A DNA stretch of 64,000 bases from an uncultured Clostridia bacterium (GTDB lineage: Bacteria; Bacillota; Clostridia; Christensenellales; Borkfalkiaceae): NCBI GenBank assembly GCA_944363645.1, contig CALVUR010000006.1, positions 33,442-97,441 of the forward strand, in the 5' to 3' direction. This document shows, in pieces, positions 1-8,203 of the stretch. Each line of letters begins with the position of its first letter. The first letter of the stretch is position 1. Below the pieces are notes generated by a model. That model did no database searches. It was not told the origin of the DNA and saw only the letters and a program-made list of their open reading frames with translations. The position numbers and the translations under genes are program-made.

Positions 1-1110
1 AGAACCGCAATTTGGGCTACTTTCAACAAAAATTTCCGCACCAACAATTTCTATAACACGCTTTACAATGGATAGCCCTAAGCCGTTACCTTCTTGTGAA
101 TGCGACCTATCGCCCTGATAAAACTTTTCAAAAATCTTGTTTTTGGTTTCTTCGTCCATGCCGATTCCGTTGTCTTTAACGGTTACAAAAACATATCCAT
201 CTTTTTGGTAAGATGATAAAATTATCTCGCCACAATCTTTTGTAAACTTTATGGCGTTTGAAAGCAAATTATTCCAAATATGTTCAATCAAACTTTGGTC
301 ATAATTTATGTCGATGTCAATAACTTCAATTTTAAAGTCAATATTTTTTTCCGTCCACTTGTCCATAAAATTCAGGGCGCATTTTCTCAACTGCTCACCA
401 AGTGGATAGGGGCTGGGCGAATTAAAAATTTGTTGGTTTTCAAGTTTGTTTAAACTTAAAATGTTGGTTACCATATTGCTCAAATTTTGCGACGCTTCAA
501 TTATGGTATCATAATAAAGTTTTTCGTCTTCTTTTGAAACAAGCCCATCTTTTAATGCTTTCGTATAACTTTGTATTACGGCAAGTGGCGTTTTTATCTC
601 GTGCGAGACGTTTGTGATAAAGTCGCTTTTCAACATTTCATTGCTGTTAAGTTCTCGTGTCATGGTGTTAAAGTCTTCAATTAAAACATCAAGTTCGTTT
701 TTACCGTTTTTATTATTTTCCGGTATCTGCACGGTAAAATCACCTTCGGCAACACGCCTTGCCCCGTCAGAAAGTTTCTTTAGTGGTCTGCCGATAAAAT
801 ACCGCCAAAAAACCCCAATCAAAACCGCCAGCACCAAGCAGGTAAAACATAGATAATACACAAGCACCCCAATCAAGGTGGTAATTCTATTTTCGTTGGC
901 GTTAAATATAAGCGCTTGCCCCAGCATGAAAATGTATAGGACAAGTAGTGAAAATAGTAAAACTTTCCACGATATAAGGGAATTCGTTACTCGCTTGTCT
1001 TTTAAGTTTTTCACTCTTTCCTTTTTTACCTTTTCGCTTTTTACCTTTTCGCTTTTTACCGCTTTTTGGCTTACTTTGTTGTCGCTTGATTTTGTAAGTC
1101 TATTTTTCAT
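1..1110 (-). CDS. Sensor histidine kinase (C-terminus beyond window)
   Basis: Membrane sensor kinase that should phosphorylate the response regulator encoded just upstream. At least 370 residues are visible. In order: a Lys/Glu-rich N-terminus with repeated KSEKVK units, two membrane segments separated by only a few residues, a HAMP-like linker, a HisKA helix with the phospho-accepting His in SHEIKTP, then the ATPase domain with the N box (NNLLSNAIKF), DNGIGMD and GNGLGLSI. Only the extreme C-terminus is missing at the window edge. The very small external loop means it probably senses within the membrane, as bacitracin-type BceS kinases do; this is inference. Its ATG overlaps the regulator's stop (ATGA), so the two are co-transcribed. 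The family is clear; the signal is unknown. Confidence 0.93.
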   Translation of the reverse strand, partial: MKNRLTKSSDNKVSQKAVKSEKVKSEKVKKERVKNLKDKRVTNSLISWKVLLFSLLVLYIFMLGQALIFNANENRITTLIGVLVYYLCFTCLVLAVLIGVFWRYFIGRPLKKLSDGARRVAEGDFTVQIPENNKNGKNELDVLIEDFNTMTRELNSNEMLKSDFITNVSHEIKTPLAVIQSYTKALKDGLVSKEDEKLYYDTIIEASQNLSNMVTNILSLNKLENQQIFNSPSPYPLGEQLRKCALNFMDKWTEKNIDFKIEVIDIDINYDQSLIEHIWNNLLSNAIKFTKDCGEIILSSYQKDGYVFVTVKDNGIGMDEETKNKIFEKFYQGDRSHSQEGNGLGLSIVKRVIEIVGAEIFVESSPNCGS

Positions 1111-1778
1111 TTTATCACCGCCTTGTACCCAAAACCATGCACGGTTACAATCTCAAAGTCGTTGACGCTTGCAAAAAGTTTTCTTAATTTAGTAACGTAT
1201 ACATCCACCGTCCTAATCCCGTTGTCGCTAACGTTTCCCCAATACTCGTCAACAAGTTCACTGCGTGTAAAAATCTTTTTCGGGTGGGATAAAAGTTTAA
1301 ATAAAACATTAAATTCCCGTGGGGAAAGGTCAACTTCTTTGCCGTCAATATAGGCAGTCATCTCATCCTTTACAAGGGTAACCGCCCCAATTTTTAGGGT
1401 GTTTTCATTGCTTATTTTTGCACGGCGCAAAATAGAACCAACCCTTAAAACAAGTTCGTCCATGTCAATGGGCTTTACCATATAATCGTCAATTCCCGCC
1501 AAAAAGCCTTTCCGCTTAGAAGTCAAATCATCAAGTGCCGTAATAAACAAAATGGGTATTGTAGGGCTTACTTTTCGTATCTCACTTGCAAAGGTAAAGC
1601 CGTCAACGTTTGGCATCATTACATCGCTTATAATCATGTCAAAACTGTTTGCGTCAAGTAGACTATATGCTTCAACCGGGCTTTTTGCACTTACGGCGTT
1701 ATAACCGTTTGTCTTTAAATATGTGCAGATAATTCTATTTAATTTTTCATCGTCTTCAACAACTAAAATGCTAATCAT
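1107..1778 (-). CDS. OmpR/PhoB-family response regulator
   Basis: DNA-binding response regulator of 223 residues, normal length. The receiver domain has the acidic pair D9-D10 (VVEDDE), phosphoacceptor D52 (SDVMMP), T80 and K102 (VKP). The C-terminal winged helix (about 125-223) ends in the usual GFGYK hairpin. It is first in a two-gene operon; its stop overlaps the kinase start by four bases. A weak AAGGA lies about 12 bases before the ATG. One copy of the dispersed 35-bp element lies ~40 bases upstream and could affect its promoter (inference). Targets cannot be deduced from the sequence. Confidence 0.93.
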   Translation of the reverse strand: MISILVVEDDEKLNRIICTYLKTNGYNAVSAKSPVEAYSLLDANSFDMIISDVMMPNVDGFTFASEIRKVSPTIPILFITALDDLTSKRKGFLAGIDDYMVKPIDMDELVLRVGSILRRAKISNENTLKIGAVTLVKDEMTAYIDGKEVDLSPREFNVLFKLLSHPKKIFTRSELVDEYWGNVSDNGIRTVDVYVTKLRKLFASVNDFEIVTVHGFGYKAVIK

Positions 1779-1814
1779 ATAAAAAATATCCTTTATATAA
1801 ATTAGTGATTTTGC

Positions 1815-1846
1815 TTTAATAACGGGCTTATAGTCCCACTTTTTGC
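1815..1846 (-). repeat. Dispersed 35-bp element, copy 1 (intergenic)
   Basis: Reads TATAAGCCCGTTATTA on the minus strand with a GTGGGA left arm and poly-A flank. It lies upstream of the two-component operon. Confidence 0.75.
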
Positions 1847-2070
1847 AAAATTTACACTTGTTTTTGCGGTGAAATATAGGTTGCTTTTTTTCGCTTTTAT
1901 TGAAAAAAATAACTATCTATTATAATTTTATCATATTTAAAATGGCGGTTTGGTAATTATTTTGTGAAATTTTGCAGTTTTTTAAATTTTGCCGTAAAAA
2001 TTTTCAAAATTTAAACAAAAAATCAGGGCAAGAAAAAGGAAAAACAAAAGAAAATAAACAAAAATAAAAA

Positions 2071-2104
2071 GGGGAAAATGTGCTAAAACTCACACATGCC
2101 CCCA
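2071..2104 (-). repeat. Second repeat family (GTGTG[C/A]GTTTTA type), copy A
   Basis: On the minus strand a G-run plus CATGTGTGAGTTTTAGC, closely matching the copies near 45319 and 43792. Intergenic, function unknown. Confidence 0.45.
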
Positions 2105-2146
2105 TGATAATTAAGATTTTTAGGTAAAAAAGGTAAGCAAAAAGAA

Positions 2147-2171
2147 AAAGGAAGGCAAAAAACCTTCCTTT
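2147..2171 (-). terminator. Intrinsic terminator of the FmdB gene
   Basis: AAGGAAGG/CCTTCCTT stem followed by T-rich DNA on the minus strand. It overlaps the stop codon of the FmdB gene. The same stem sequence is used in the terminator near 9281. Confidence 0.8.
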
Positions 2172-2367
2172 AATGACATCCAGAACAATTTTTGCAATCG
2201 CCCGTGCAGTGTGGTATTTTTTTACCAAGACCGCCCACAACTTCGCCGTTAAAATTTTTTTCCATAACTTCACCGCAGTCAGGGCATAAAACTAATTCGT
2301 CATAAACCTTTACAAGTTTACTCATTTTTACCCCACACTTTGGGCATTTATAATCAAATAATGGCAT
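2170..2367 (-). CDS. FmdB-family zinc-ribbon protein
   Basis: Small protein of 65 residues. The N-terminus MPLFDYKCPKCG is the hallmark of the FmdB/CxxC_CXXC_SSSS family, with two CxxC pairs (CPKC and CPDC) expected to bind zinc. The tail is Cys/His-rich (CTGDCKNCSGCH), which may be a second metal site. The GAGGT ribosome-binding site is well placed. It follows the helicase gene by 12 bases on the same strand, so the two are probably co-transcribed. The family is called a putative regulator, but its function is not established. Confidence 0.88.
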   Translation of the reverse strand: MPLFDYKCPKCGVKMSKLVKVYDELVLCPDCGEVMEKNFNGEVVGGLGKKIPHCTGDCKNCSGCH

Positions 2368-2379
2368 AATCTACCTCGT

Positions 2380-4227
2380 TTAGTTTCTTAAAAAATCAAT
2401 GGCTTGCGCCTTTGATGGGAATTTTTTATAATAACATTTTTCGCCGTCTTTTCCGTCAAGTTCACCAATAATTTTTAACGCAACAGACCAGTCGTCCGTT
2501 ATCACAAGTCGGCTGATGTGTTTTATTGCGTAAAACTTATTGCGATATTTTGTTACAAACTGCGTTTCAATTTTCAGTTTGGCAAGTTGCTGTTTTTTCT
2601 CTTCCAACTCTAATTGTTTTTGCTTTTGTTGCTTGTGCAATTTAAGTAAGTCGTATGGCGTTGCATTTTTAATTTTCAATGCGTTTATTATTTGAGAGCA
2701 AGCCCCACGTGTAGCATAGCCGTTAGGGAAGGCTTTTTCAAATTCTTCGGCAGATATTTTACTTTTGATATAGTTAATCTGCTTTTCTGTCGCCGGCGAA
2801 CGTTCCCATAAAAAGTAGTTTGACAGATCCCAAAAATTACGTTCGTCAGCGTGGTATTTTTCAAAGTAAGCCTTCGCCATGTTTAGGGCAGTTTGAAGTG
2901 TAAGTTTTACACTTTCGTTGTAAACAAACTTACCAAGTTTTTCGTCATAGCAGTAAAACATAAGCTTAGTGTTGCCAATCTCGTCTATTGCCTTAATGCC
3001 AATGCGGTCGCCACAACTAAACTGATAAACCAAGTCGCCGTTGGGCTTTTTGGTCCAGTTTATGTTGTAAGTATCCACGCCTTGCTCTTTGGCGAAAAGT
3101 TTAACCGCACTCACGTTTACAACCCAGTTTTCGGCGCAGTCGCTTAATTCGTCCATAACTTGTTGCAAGTTTGAAAGCATGCCTTCCACCATATAATTGC
3201 GTGATTTTGGCACGCTGGACATGTCAAGCCCTAACAAGGTTGGCGCAGTGCAAATGTCAAGGTCGTCGGTAACCCCAACCAAATCTATAAGCGTAAGATA
3301 ATTTTTGTCTGGTGCTTTTCGTAGTCCACGCCCAACCATTTGTGCGTACAAACTTTGGTTTTTGGTGGGGCGGGCAATGATAATGGTTTCAATAAGGGGG
3401 ATATCTGTGCCTTCGGTAAAAATCATGCAGTTTACAATGCAAGGTATCTTTCTTTCGGTAAAGTCCTTTATAATCTGTTCACGGTTTTTGGTCTTTTGCG
3501 AAACAACAACAGCACCGGGTATTTTTTGTGCGATGTTTTCCGCATGGGATACCGAAGTCGCAAAAATAAGCGTTTGCCCACGTGCGTACTTTTGGTAAAT
3601 GTTCGCAATCTCGCTGTTTATACCGTCAGTATCTATGGCAGTCTGTAAAGACCTCACCTGAAAGTCGCCCATAGACATTTTTACCGGCTTTAAGTTCCAC
3701 GAAATTTTGGCACGCAAGCACTTTATATCGGTCAAATAATTGTTTTTTATGCCCCAAAAAAGGTTGCGCTCAAAAATTATTTCATCAAAAACATCGTCAA
3801 GCCGTACTTTATCGCCACGGTTTGGAGTTGCCGTAAAGCCCAAATGTAAGCGTGGTTCAAAATAAGAATACACCCTTTTATAACTTTTCGCCGCCGCATG
3901 GTGGGCTTCGTCAGTTATAATTATGTCAAAGTCGTCAGGCTTAAACTTGTCAAGACGGCGGATAAGCGATTGTATAGATGCCGATACAACCATCTCGCCG
4001 TTAGATGTAAGGTTTCCTTTTTCAATTCCGCACGGACAGTCATAATATTTTATGGGCTGGTTTACAAGTTCTTCACGGTGTGAAATAATAAGTACACGCC
4101 CTCTGCGCTTTATAGAAGAAAAGACTACCGTCTTACCAAGCCCCGTCGCCATGGATACTAAATAAGAACCATGATCTAAGTTATCAATTAAATTGACGCA
4201 TTCTTTTTGGTAATCACGTAGCACCAT
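2380..4227 (-). CDS. Superfamily II DEAD/DEAH-box helicase, RadD-like
   Basis: ATP-dependent nucleic acid helicase or translocase of 615 residues. Motifs: Q-like LRDYQKE (3-9), Walker A TGLGKT (28-33), DEAH (106-109), GFTATPNR (motif III region) and a C-terminal motif VI in QMVGRGLRKAPD. The architecture resembles RadD/YejH and type III restriction helicase subunits, but no methylase or restriction partner lies nearby, so a DNA repair role is more likely (inference). The last ~100 residues include a Lys/Gln/Glu coiled coil (about 530-555). No clear Shine-Dalgarno precedes the ATG. Confidence 0.85.
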   Translation of the reverse strand: MVLRDYQKECVNLIDNLDHGSYLVSMATGLGKTVVFSSIKRRGRVLIISHREELVNQPIKYYDCPCGIEKGNLTSNGEMVVSASIQSLIRRLDKFKPDDFDIIITDEAHHAAAKSYKRVYSYFEPRLHLGFTATPNRGDKVRLDDVFDEIIFERNLFWGIKNNYLTDIKCLRAKISWNLKPVKMSMGDFQVRSLQTAIDTDGINSEIANIYQKYARGQTLIFATSVSHAENIAQKIPGAVVVSQKTKNREQIIKDFTERKIPCIVNCMIFTEGTDIPLIETIIIARPTKNQSLYAQMVGRGLRKAPDKNYLTLIDLVGVTDDLDICTAPTLLGLDMSSVPKSRNYMVEGMLSNLQQVMDELSDCAENWVVNVSAVKLFAKEQGVDTYNINWTKKPNGDLVYQFSCGDRIGIKAIDEIGNTKLMFYCYDEKLGKFVYNESVKLTLQTALNMAKAYFEKYHADERNFWDLSNYFLWERSPATEKQINYIKSKISAEEFEKAFPNGYATRGACSQIINALKIKNATPYDLLKLHKQQKQKQLELEEKKQQLAKLKIETQFVTKYRNKFYAIKHISRLVITDDWSVALKIIGELDGKDGEKCYYKKFPSKAQAIDFLRN

Positions 4228-4684
4228 AAAAAACTTTTAAACCCCTAAAATAACGCTAATTTACACGCCTTTTATACGCCTTAAAGATTGCGTGTAAAAA
4301 TTATTGCAAAAAATTTTTGCTAAAAAAAACAGATAAAACATCTAATAACATCAATTATACAAGCCAAATCAAAATAAGTCAAAGAAAATCGTGTTAAAAT
4401 TTTTAACTTGCAAATTTTTGGGCTGGGCTAAAATAAAAAAGGTGGAAAATTAAAAGGGGGAAAGCCAAAAAATTTTTTAGGCTAAAAAAGGTCAAATTTG
4501 TGCAACATTTTCCGGTCAAATTTTAGCGGTAAAGATTTTTAAACGCCCAATATTTTTCTGTTTATGCGGTATTATCATAAAGCCAAAATAAAAGCAAAAT
4601 TTTTTCAAAATTTAAGGGGGAAAAAGTGGCAAAAATGGGCAAAAAAGTTTGTGTAATTTTTACAAAAAAAGTTGTCATAAACTA
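4228..4684. other. Gene-free AT-rich interval
   Basis: Divergent spacer between the helicase and the NrdD activase gene. I see no gene, RNA or strong hairpin, only A-rich runs and GGGGGAAA blocks. Confidence 0.6.
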
Positions 4685-4714
4685 TTGCAAAATGTACTTT
4701 TGGTGTGCTATTAT
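4685..4714 (+). promoter_or_regulatory. Sigma-A promoter of the nrdG-like gene
   Basis: TTGCAA, 18-base spacer, TATTAT. Transcription would start about 25 bases before the start codon, so the start must be the ATG at 4747; an upstream in-frame start at 4705 would precede the -10 box. Confidence 0.65.
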
Positions 4715-4731
4715 ATAGGTCCACAAATAAA

Positions 4732-4741
4732 GGGGGGGGGG
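4732..4741 (+). promoter_or_regulatory. Ten-G tract serving as Shine-Dalgarno
   Basis: An uninterrupted run of ten G follows AAA and ends five bases before the ATG at 4747. It is the only possible ribosome-binding site for the activase gene. Confidence 0.6.
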
Positions 4742-4746
4742 ATAAC

Positions 4747-5442
4747 ATGATAATCAAAGGTTTACAAAAACTTACGTTATTAGATTACCCTGAAAAATGT
4801 GGCGCAACAGTTTTCACTTTTGGTTGCAACCTTCGTTGCCCCTTTTGTCACAATGCTTCGCTCGTTTTAAAGCGTGAAGGCGATGATGCGGTCATTAGTG
4901 AAGATTACTTTTTTGACTTCTTAAATTCCCGTAAGGGCATTTTAGACGGCATTACAATTAGCGGTGGAGAGCCACTTTTACAGCCCGATATCGTCCCTTT
5001 TATAATAAGGATAAAGCAAATGGGCTTTTTGGTAAAACTTGATACCAACGGCACAAACCCACAACTTCTTAAAAAACTTATTGACGAAAACCTTGTCGAC
5101 TACGTGGCAATGGACATCAAAAATTGTTTGGAAAAATACCCCCAAACGGTGGGCGCTGACGGCTTTGATACCACACCTATTAAAAAGTCTATCGAAATTT
5201 TGCTTGAAAATAGGGTGGAATACGAGTTTAGAACGACAGTGTGCTGCGAACTTTTTACTTTACAAGATTTTGAAAAAATTGGTGCACTTATAAAGGGCGC
5301 AAAACGCTATTTTTTGCAGGCATATTGCGACTCTGGCGATATATTGTGTGGCACTTTTACGCCCCCTAAAAAAGAAGATTTGTATACTTATGCAAAAGCC
5401 CTTTCAAAAACCGTTGAAAAAGTGGGCATTCGTGGCATTTAA
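4747..5442 (+). CDS. nrdG: Anaerobic ribonucleotide reductase activating protein (radical SAM, NrdG2 type)
   Basis: Radical-SAM activase of 231 residues that would install the glycyl radical on NrdD, encoded next. The CxxxCxxC cluster motif is C27, C31, C34 in FGCNLRCPFCHN, and the N-terminus KLTLLDYPEKCGATVF is typical of the NrdG2 family (TIGR02495-like) rather than the shorter enterobacterial NrdG. A GGEP motif (SGGEPLL) follows. The start at 4747 is chosen because of the G-rich ribosome-binding site and promoter position. The gene has its own promoter and terminator, separate from nrdD. PflA-type activases are related, but no pyruvate formate-lyase is present here. Confidence 0.88.
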   Translation: MIIKGLQKLTLLDYPEKCGATVFTFGCNLRCPFCHNASLVLKREGDDAVISEDYFFDFLNSRKGILDGITISGGEPLLQPDIVPFIIRIKQMGFLVKLDTNGTNPQLLKKLIDENLVDYVAMDIKNCLEKYPQTVGADGFDTTPIKKSIEILLENRVEYEFRTTVCCELFTLQDFEKIGALIKGAKRYFLQAYCDSGDILCGTFTPPKKEDLYTYAKALSKTVEKVGIRGI

Positions 5443-5497
5443 CCTTGCAAAAAACCACCAAAAAACCGTATATCTGCCGTATAATGGCAAATTTACC

Positions 5498-5522
5498 AAA
5501 AGCACAACATCTTGTGCTTTTT
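5498..5522 (+). terminator. Terminator after nrdG-like gene
   Basis: AAAGCACAA/TTGTGCTTT stem with a CATC loop and a T-rich tail. Confidence 0.85.
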
Positions 5523-5576
5523 ATTTTTTCGACCACAAAATATTGTAAAAAATTAAAAAAATCACACAAAAAATAA

Positions 5577-5605
5577 TTGACAACAAATATCGCTTGTGAT
5601 ACTAT
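5577..5605 (+). promoter_or_regulatory. nrdD promoter with internal palindrome
   Basis: Consensus TTGACA, 17-base spacer, TACTAT. The spacer holds an imperfect palindrome (ACAA, seven bases, TTGT) that could be a repressor site. It resembles an NrdR box only loosely, so NrdR control is a guess. Confidence 0.7.
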
Positions 5606-5636
5606 ATAAGAGCACACGAAAACGAGATAGATTTTT

Positions 5637-5723
5637 AAGGGCAGATAACTGCCTTTTTTGTAACTTTAAGGGCTTAAAAAAAGCCTTTTTTGTAACTATT
5701 AAGGTTTTAAAGGTGTTAAAACC
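5637..5723 (+). promoter_or_regulatory. nrdD leader with three tandem hairpins
   Basis: Three successive 8-bp stems lie in the untranslated leader: 5637-5656 (loop ATAA), 5668-5688 (loop AAAAA) and 5703-5723 (loop AGGTG). The first two are each followed by six T and share a 21-base direct repeat (GCCTTTTTTGTAACT then TAAGG). They look like serial terminator/attenuator elements. No known riboswitch class was recognised. Confidence 0.6.
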
Positions 5724-5794
5724 GCAAATTTTCACAGTTTAAGTAATGGGCTATTAAAACTTTCGGTGTAATAAAAAATTTATAAGGAGAGATT

Positions 5795-8203
5795 ATGTAC
5801 AAAGTAGTTAAAAGAGACGGTCAAGAAGTAGAATTTAACATTTCCAAAATTGCATCAGCAATCACAAAGGCATTTTGTGCGGTAAATAAAGAATATCACA
5901 GCAGTGTAATTGATTTATTGGCATTAAATGTTACATCAGATTTTTCATCAAAGATTAAAGATGGCAAAATTGCCGTAGAAGATATACAAGACAGCGTAGA
6001 AAATGTACTTATCAAAGCAGGTTATAACGACGTTGCTAAAACTTACATTTTATATCGTAAGCAAAGGGAAAAAATCCGCAACATGAAGGCAACAATGCTC
6101 GACTATAAGTCCATTGTTGACAGTTATTTAAACGTTGCAGATTGGCGTGTAAAAGAAAACTCAACGGTAACATATTCAGTTGGTGGTTTAATTTTATCTA
6201 ACTCTGGCGCAATCACGGCAAACTATTGGTTAAGCGAAATTTACGATCCCGAAATTGCAAACGCACACAGAAACGCAGACATCCACATTCACGACTTATC
6301 AATGCTTACAGGTTACTGCGCAGGCTGGTCCCTTCGTCAGTTAATCGCCGAAGGTTTAGGCGGTGTAACGGGCAAAATCACATCTTCACCAGCAAGCCAC
6401 TTGGCAACACTTTGCAACCAAATGGTAAACTTTTTAGGCATAATGCAAAATGAATGGGCTGGCGCACAAGCATTTTCTTCATTTGATACATACTTAGCAC
6501 CATTTGTAAAGGTAGACAACTTATCTTATCGTGAAGTTAAAAAATGTATTGAATCTTTCATTTACGGCGTAAACACCCCAAGCCGTTGGGGCACACAAGC
6601 ACCATTTTCAAACGTAACTTTGGACTGGGTTGTTCCTAATGACTTAGCCGAACTCAACGCTATCGTTGGCGGTAAGGAAATGAACTTTAAGTACAAAGAT
6701 TGCCAAAAGGAAATGGACATGGTAAACAAGGCGTTTATCGAAGTTATGATTGAAGGCGACGCAAACGGTCGTGGCTTCCAATACCCCATTCCTACATACT
6801 CAATCACACGTGATTTTGACTGGTCAGAAACAGAAAACAACAAACTCTTGTTTGAAATGGCTGCAAAATACGGCACACCTTATTTTTCAAACTACATCAA
6901 CAGCGACATGCAACCAAGCGATGTTAGGTCAATGTGCTGTCGTTTGCGTTTAGATTTAAGGGAATTACGCAAAAAATCAGGTGGCTTCTTCGGTAGCGGT
7001 GAAAACACAGGTTCTATCGGCGTTGTAACAATCAACATGCCACGTATCGCTTACTTATCAGCAGACGAAAGCGAATTTTATAAACGTTTAGATAGGTTAA
7101 TCGACATCTCTGCAAGGTCTTTAAAGACAAAGAGAACGGTTATTACTAAACTTATGGAAGAAGGTTTGTATCCATACACAAAACGTTACCTTGGCACATT
7201 CAACAACCACTTCTCAACAATCGGTATCGTCGGTATGAACGAGGCTTGCTTAAACGCAAAATGGCTCGGTAAAGACCTTACAGATCAAGCATCACAAGAC
7301 TTTACAAAACAAGTTTTAACTCACATTAGGGAAAAACTTTCTGACTATCAAGAAAAGTATGGCGATTTATACAATTTAGAGGCAACACCAGCCGAATCAA
7401 CTTCTTATAGGCTCGCTAAACACGATAAAGAACGTTACCCAGATATCAAGACGGCTAACGAAAATGGCACACCATACTACACAAACAGTTCACACCTTCC
7501 CGTATCTTATACAGACGATGTATTCTCAGCACTCAAAATTCAAGACGAGTTGCAAACTTTATATACCTCTGGTACTGTATTCCACGCATTCTTGGGTGAA
7601 AAATTGCCCGATTGGAAGGCCGCTGCTACACTTGTAAGAAAGATTGCCGAAAACCACAGACTTCCTTACTACACATTGTCCCCAACATACTCTGTTTGCA
7701 AAAACCACGGCTACTTGGTTGGCGAACAATTCATCTGCCCACACTGCGGGGAAAAGACCGAAGTATATTCAAGGATAACCGGTTACTATCGTCCCGTTCA
7801 AAATTGGAACGACGGTAAGGCTCAGGAATATAAGGACAGAAAGGTTTACAAAATTACCGACACAATCAAAGATTGCAAGGTAGTTTTTGAAAATGATAGT
7901 TGTAAAAATTCTGATTGTAATAACCAAACAGTCAATGCCCAAAATTGCAGTACTTGTGAAGAAAGGGAAGACTGCCACTACGTACTTTGCGCAACAAAAA
8001 CTTGCCCCAAATGCACTATGATTCAAATGATTCTCGATAAAAACGGCGTAAGTTATGACAAAAAGTATGTTGAAGAAGAAGCCCAATTTTTCCGTGACAA
8101 CGGCATTACCGAAGCCCCAACTTTACTTGTTATGAGTTCACACGGCGCAGAAAAAATCGTAAATCCATCAAACATTAAAAAATACTTTGAGGAAATTAGA
8201 TAA
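5795..8203 (+). CDS. nrdD: Anaerobic ribonucleoside-triphosphate reductase with C-terminal redoxin tail
   Basis: Oxygen-sensitive class III reductase making dNTPs from NTPs, 802 residues. An ATP-cone allosteric domain occupies about 1-90 (MYKVVKRDGQEVEF). The catalytic barrel follows, then a zinc site (C635, H638, C648, C651) and the glycyl-radical loop RITGYY with candidate G663. Unlike ordinary NrdD it does not end there. A Cys-rich linker leads into a glutaredoxin-like domain (about 730-802) with active site C737-P-K-C740 and a cis-Pro segment EAPTLLV. Thioredoxin reductase is encoded next with overlapping stop and start (TAATG). Together these imply reduction by a built-in redoxin rather than by formate (inference). 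The ribosome-binding site AAGGAGAG is strong. Confidence 0.94.
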   Translation: MYKVVKRDGQEVEFNISKIASAITKAFCAVNKEYHSSVIDLLALNVTSDFSSKIKDGKIAVEDIQDSVENVLIKAGYNDVAKTYILYRKQREKIRNMKATMLDYKSIVDSYLNVADWRVKENSTVTYSVGGLILSNSGAITANYWLSEIYDPEIANAHRNADIHIHDLSMLTGYCAGWSLRQLIAEGLGGVTGKITSSPASHLATLCNQMVNFLGIMQNEWAGAQAFSSFDTYLAPFVKVDNLSYREVKKCIESFIYGVNTPSRWGTQAPFSNVTLDWVVPNDLAELNAIVGGKEMNFKYKDCQKEMDMVNKAFIEVMIEGDANGRGFQYPIPTYSITRDFDWSETENNKLLFEMAAKYGTPYFSNYINSDMQPSDVRSMCCRLRLDLRELRKKSGGFFGSGENTGSIGVVTINMPRIAYLSADESEFYKRLDRLIDISARSLKTKRTVITKLMEEGLYPYTKRYLGTFNNHFSTIGIVGMNEACLNAKWLGKDLTDQASQDFTKQVLTHIREKLSDYQEKYGDLYNLEATPAESTSYRLAKHDKERYPDIKTANENGTPYYTNSSHLPVSYTDDVFSALKIQDELQTLYTSGTVFHAFLGEKLPDWKAAATLVRKIAENHRLPYYTLSPTYSVCKNHGYLVGEQFICPHCGEKTEVYSRITGYYRPVQNWNDGKAQEYKDRKVYKITDTIKDCKVVFENDSCKNSDCNNQTVNAQNCSTCEEREDCHYVLCATKTCPKCTMIQMILDKNGVSYDKKYVEEEAQFFRDNGITEAPTLLVMSSHGAEKIVNPSNIKKYFEEIR

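Noticed and set aside
2380..4227. Helicase as part of a restriction or defence system
   Set aside because: No methylase, nuclease or other defence gene is next to it; RadD-like repair function fits better.
4705..4746. Upstream start for the nrdG-like gene
   Set aside because: It would start before the predicted -10 box ends, so it cannot be on the transcript.
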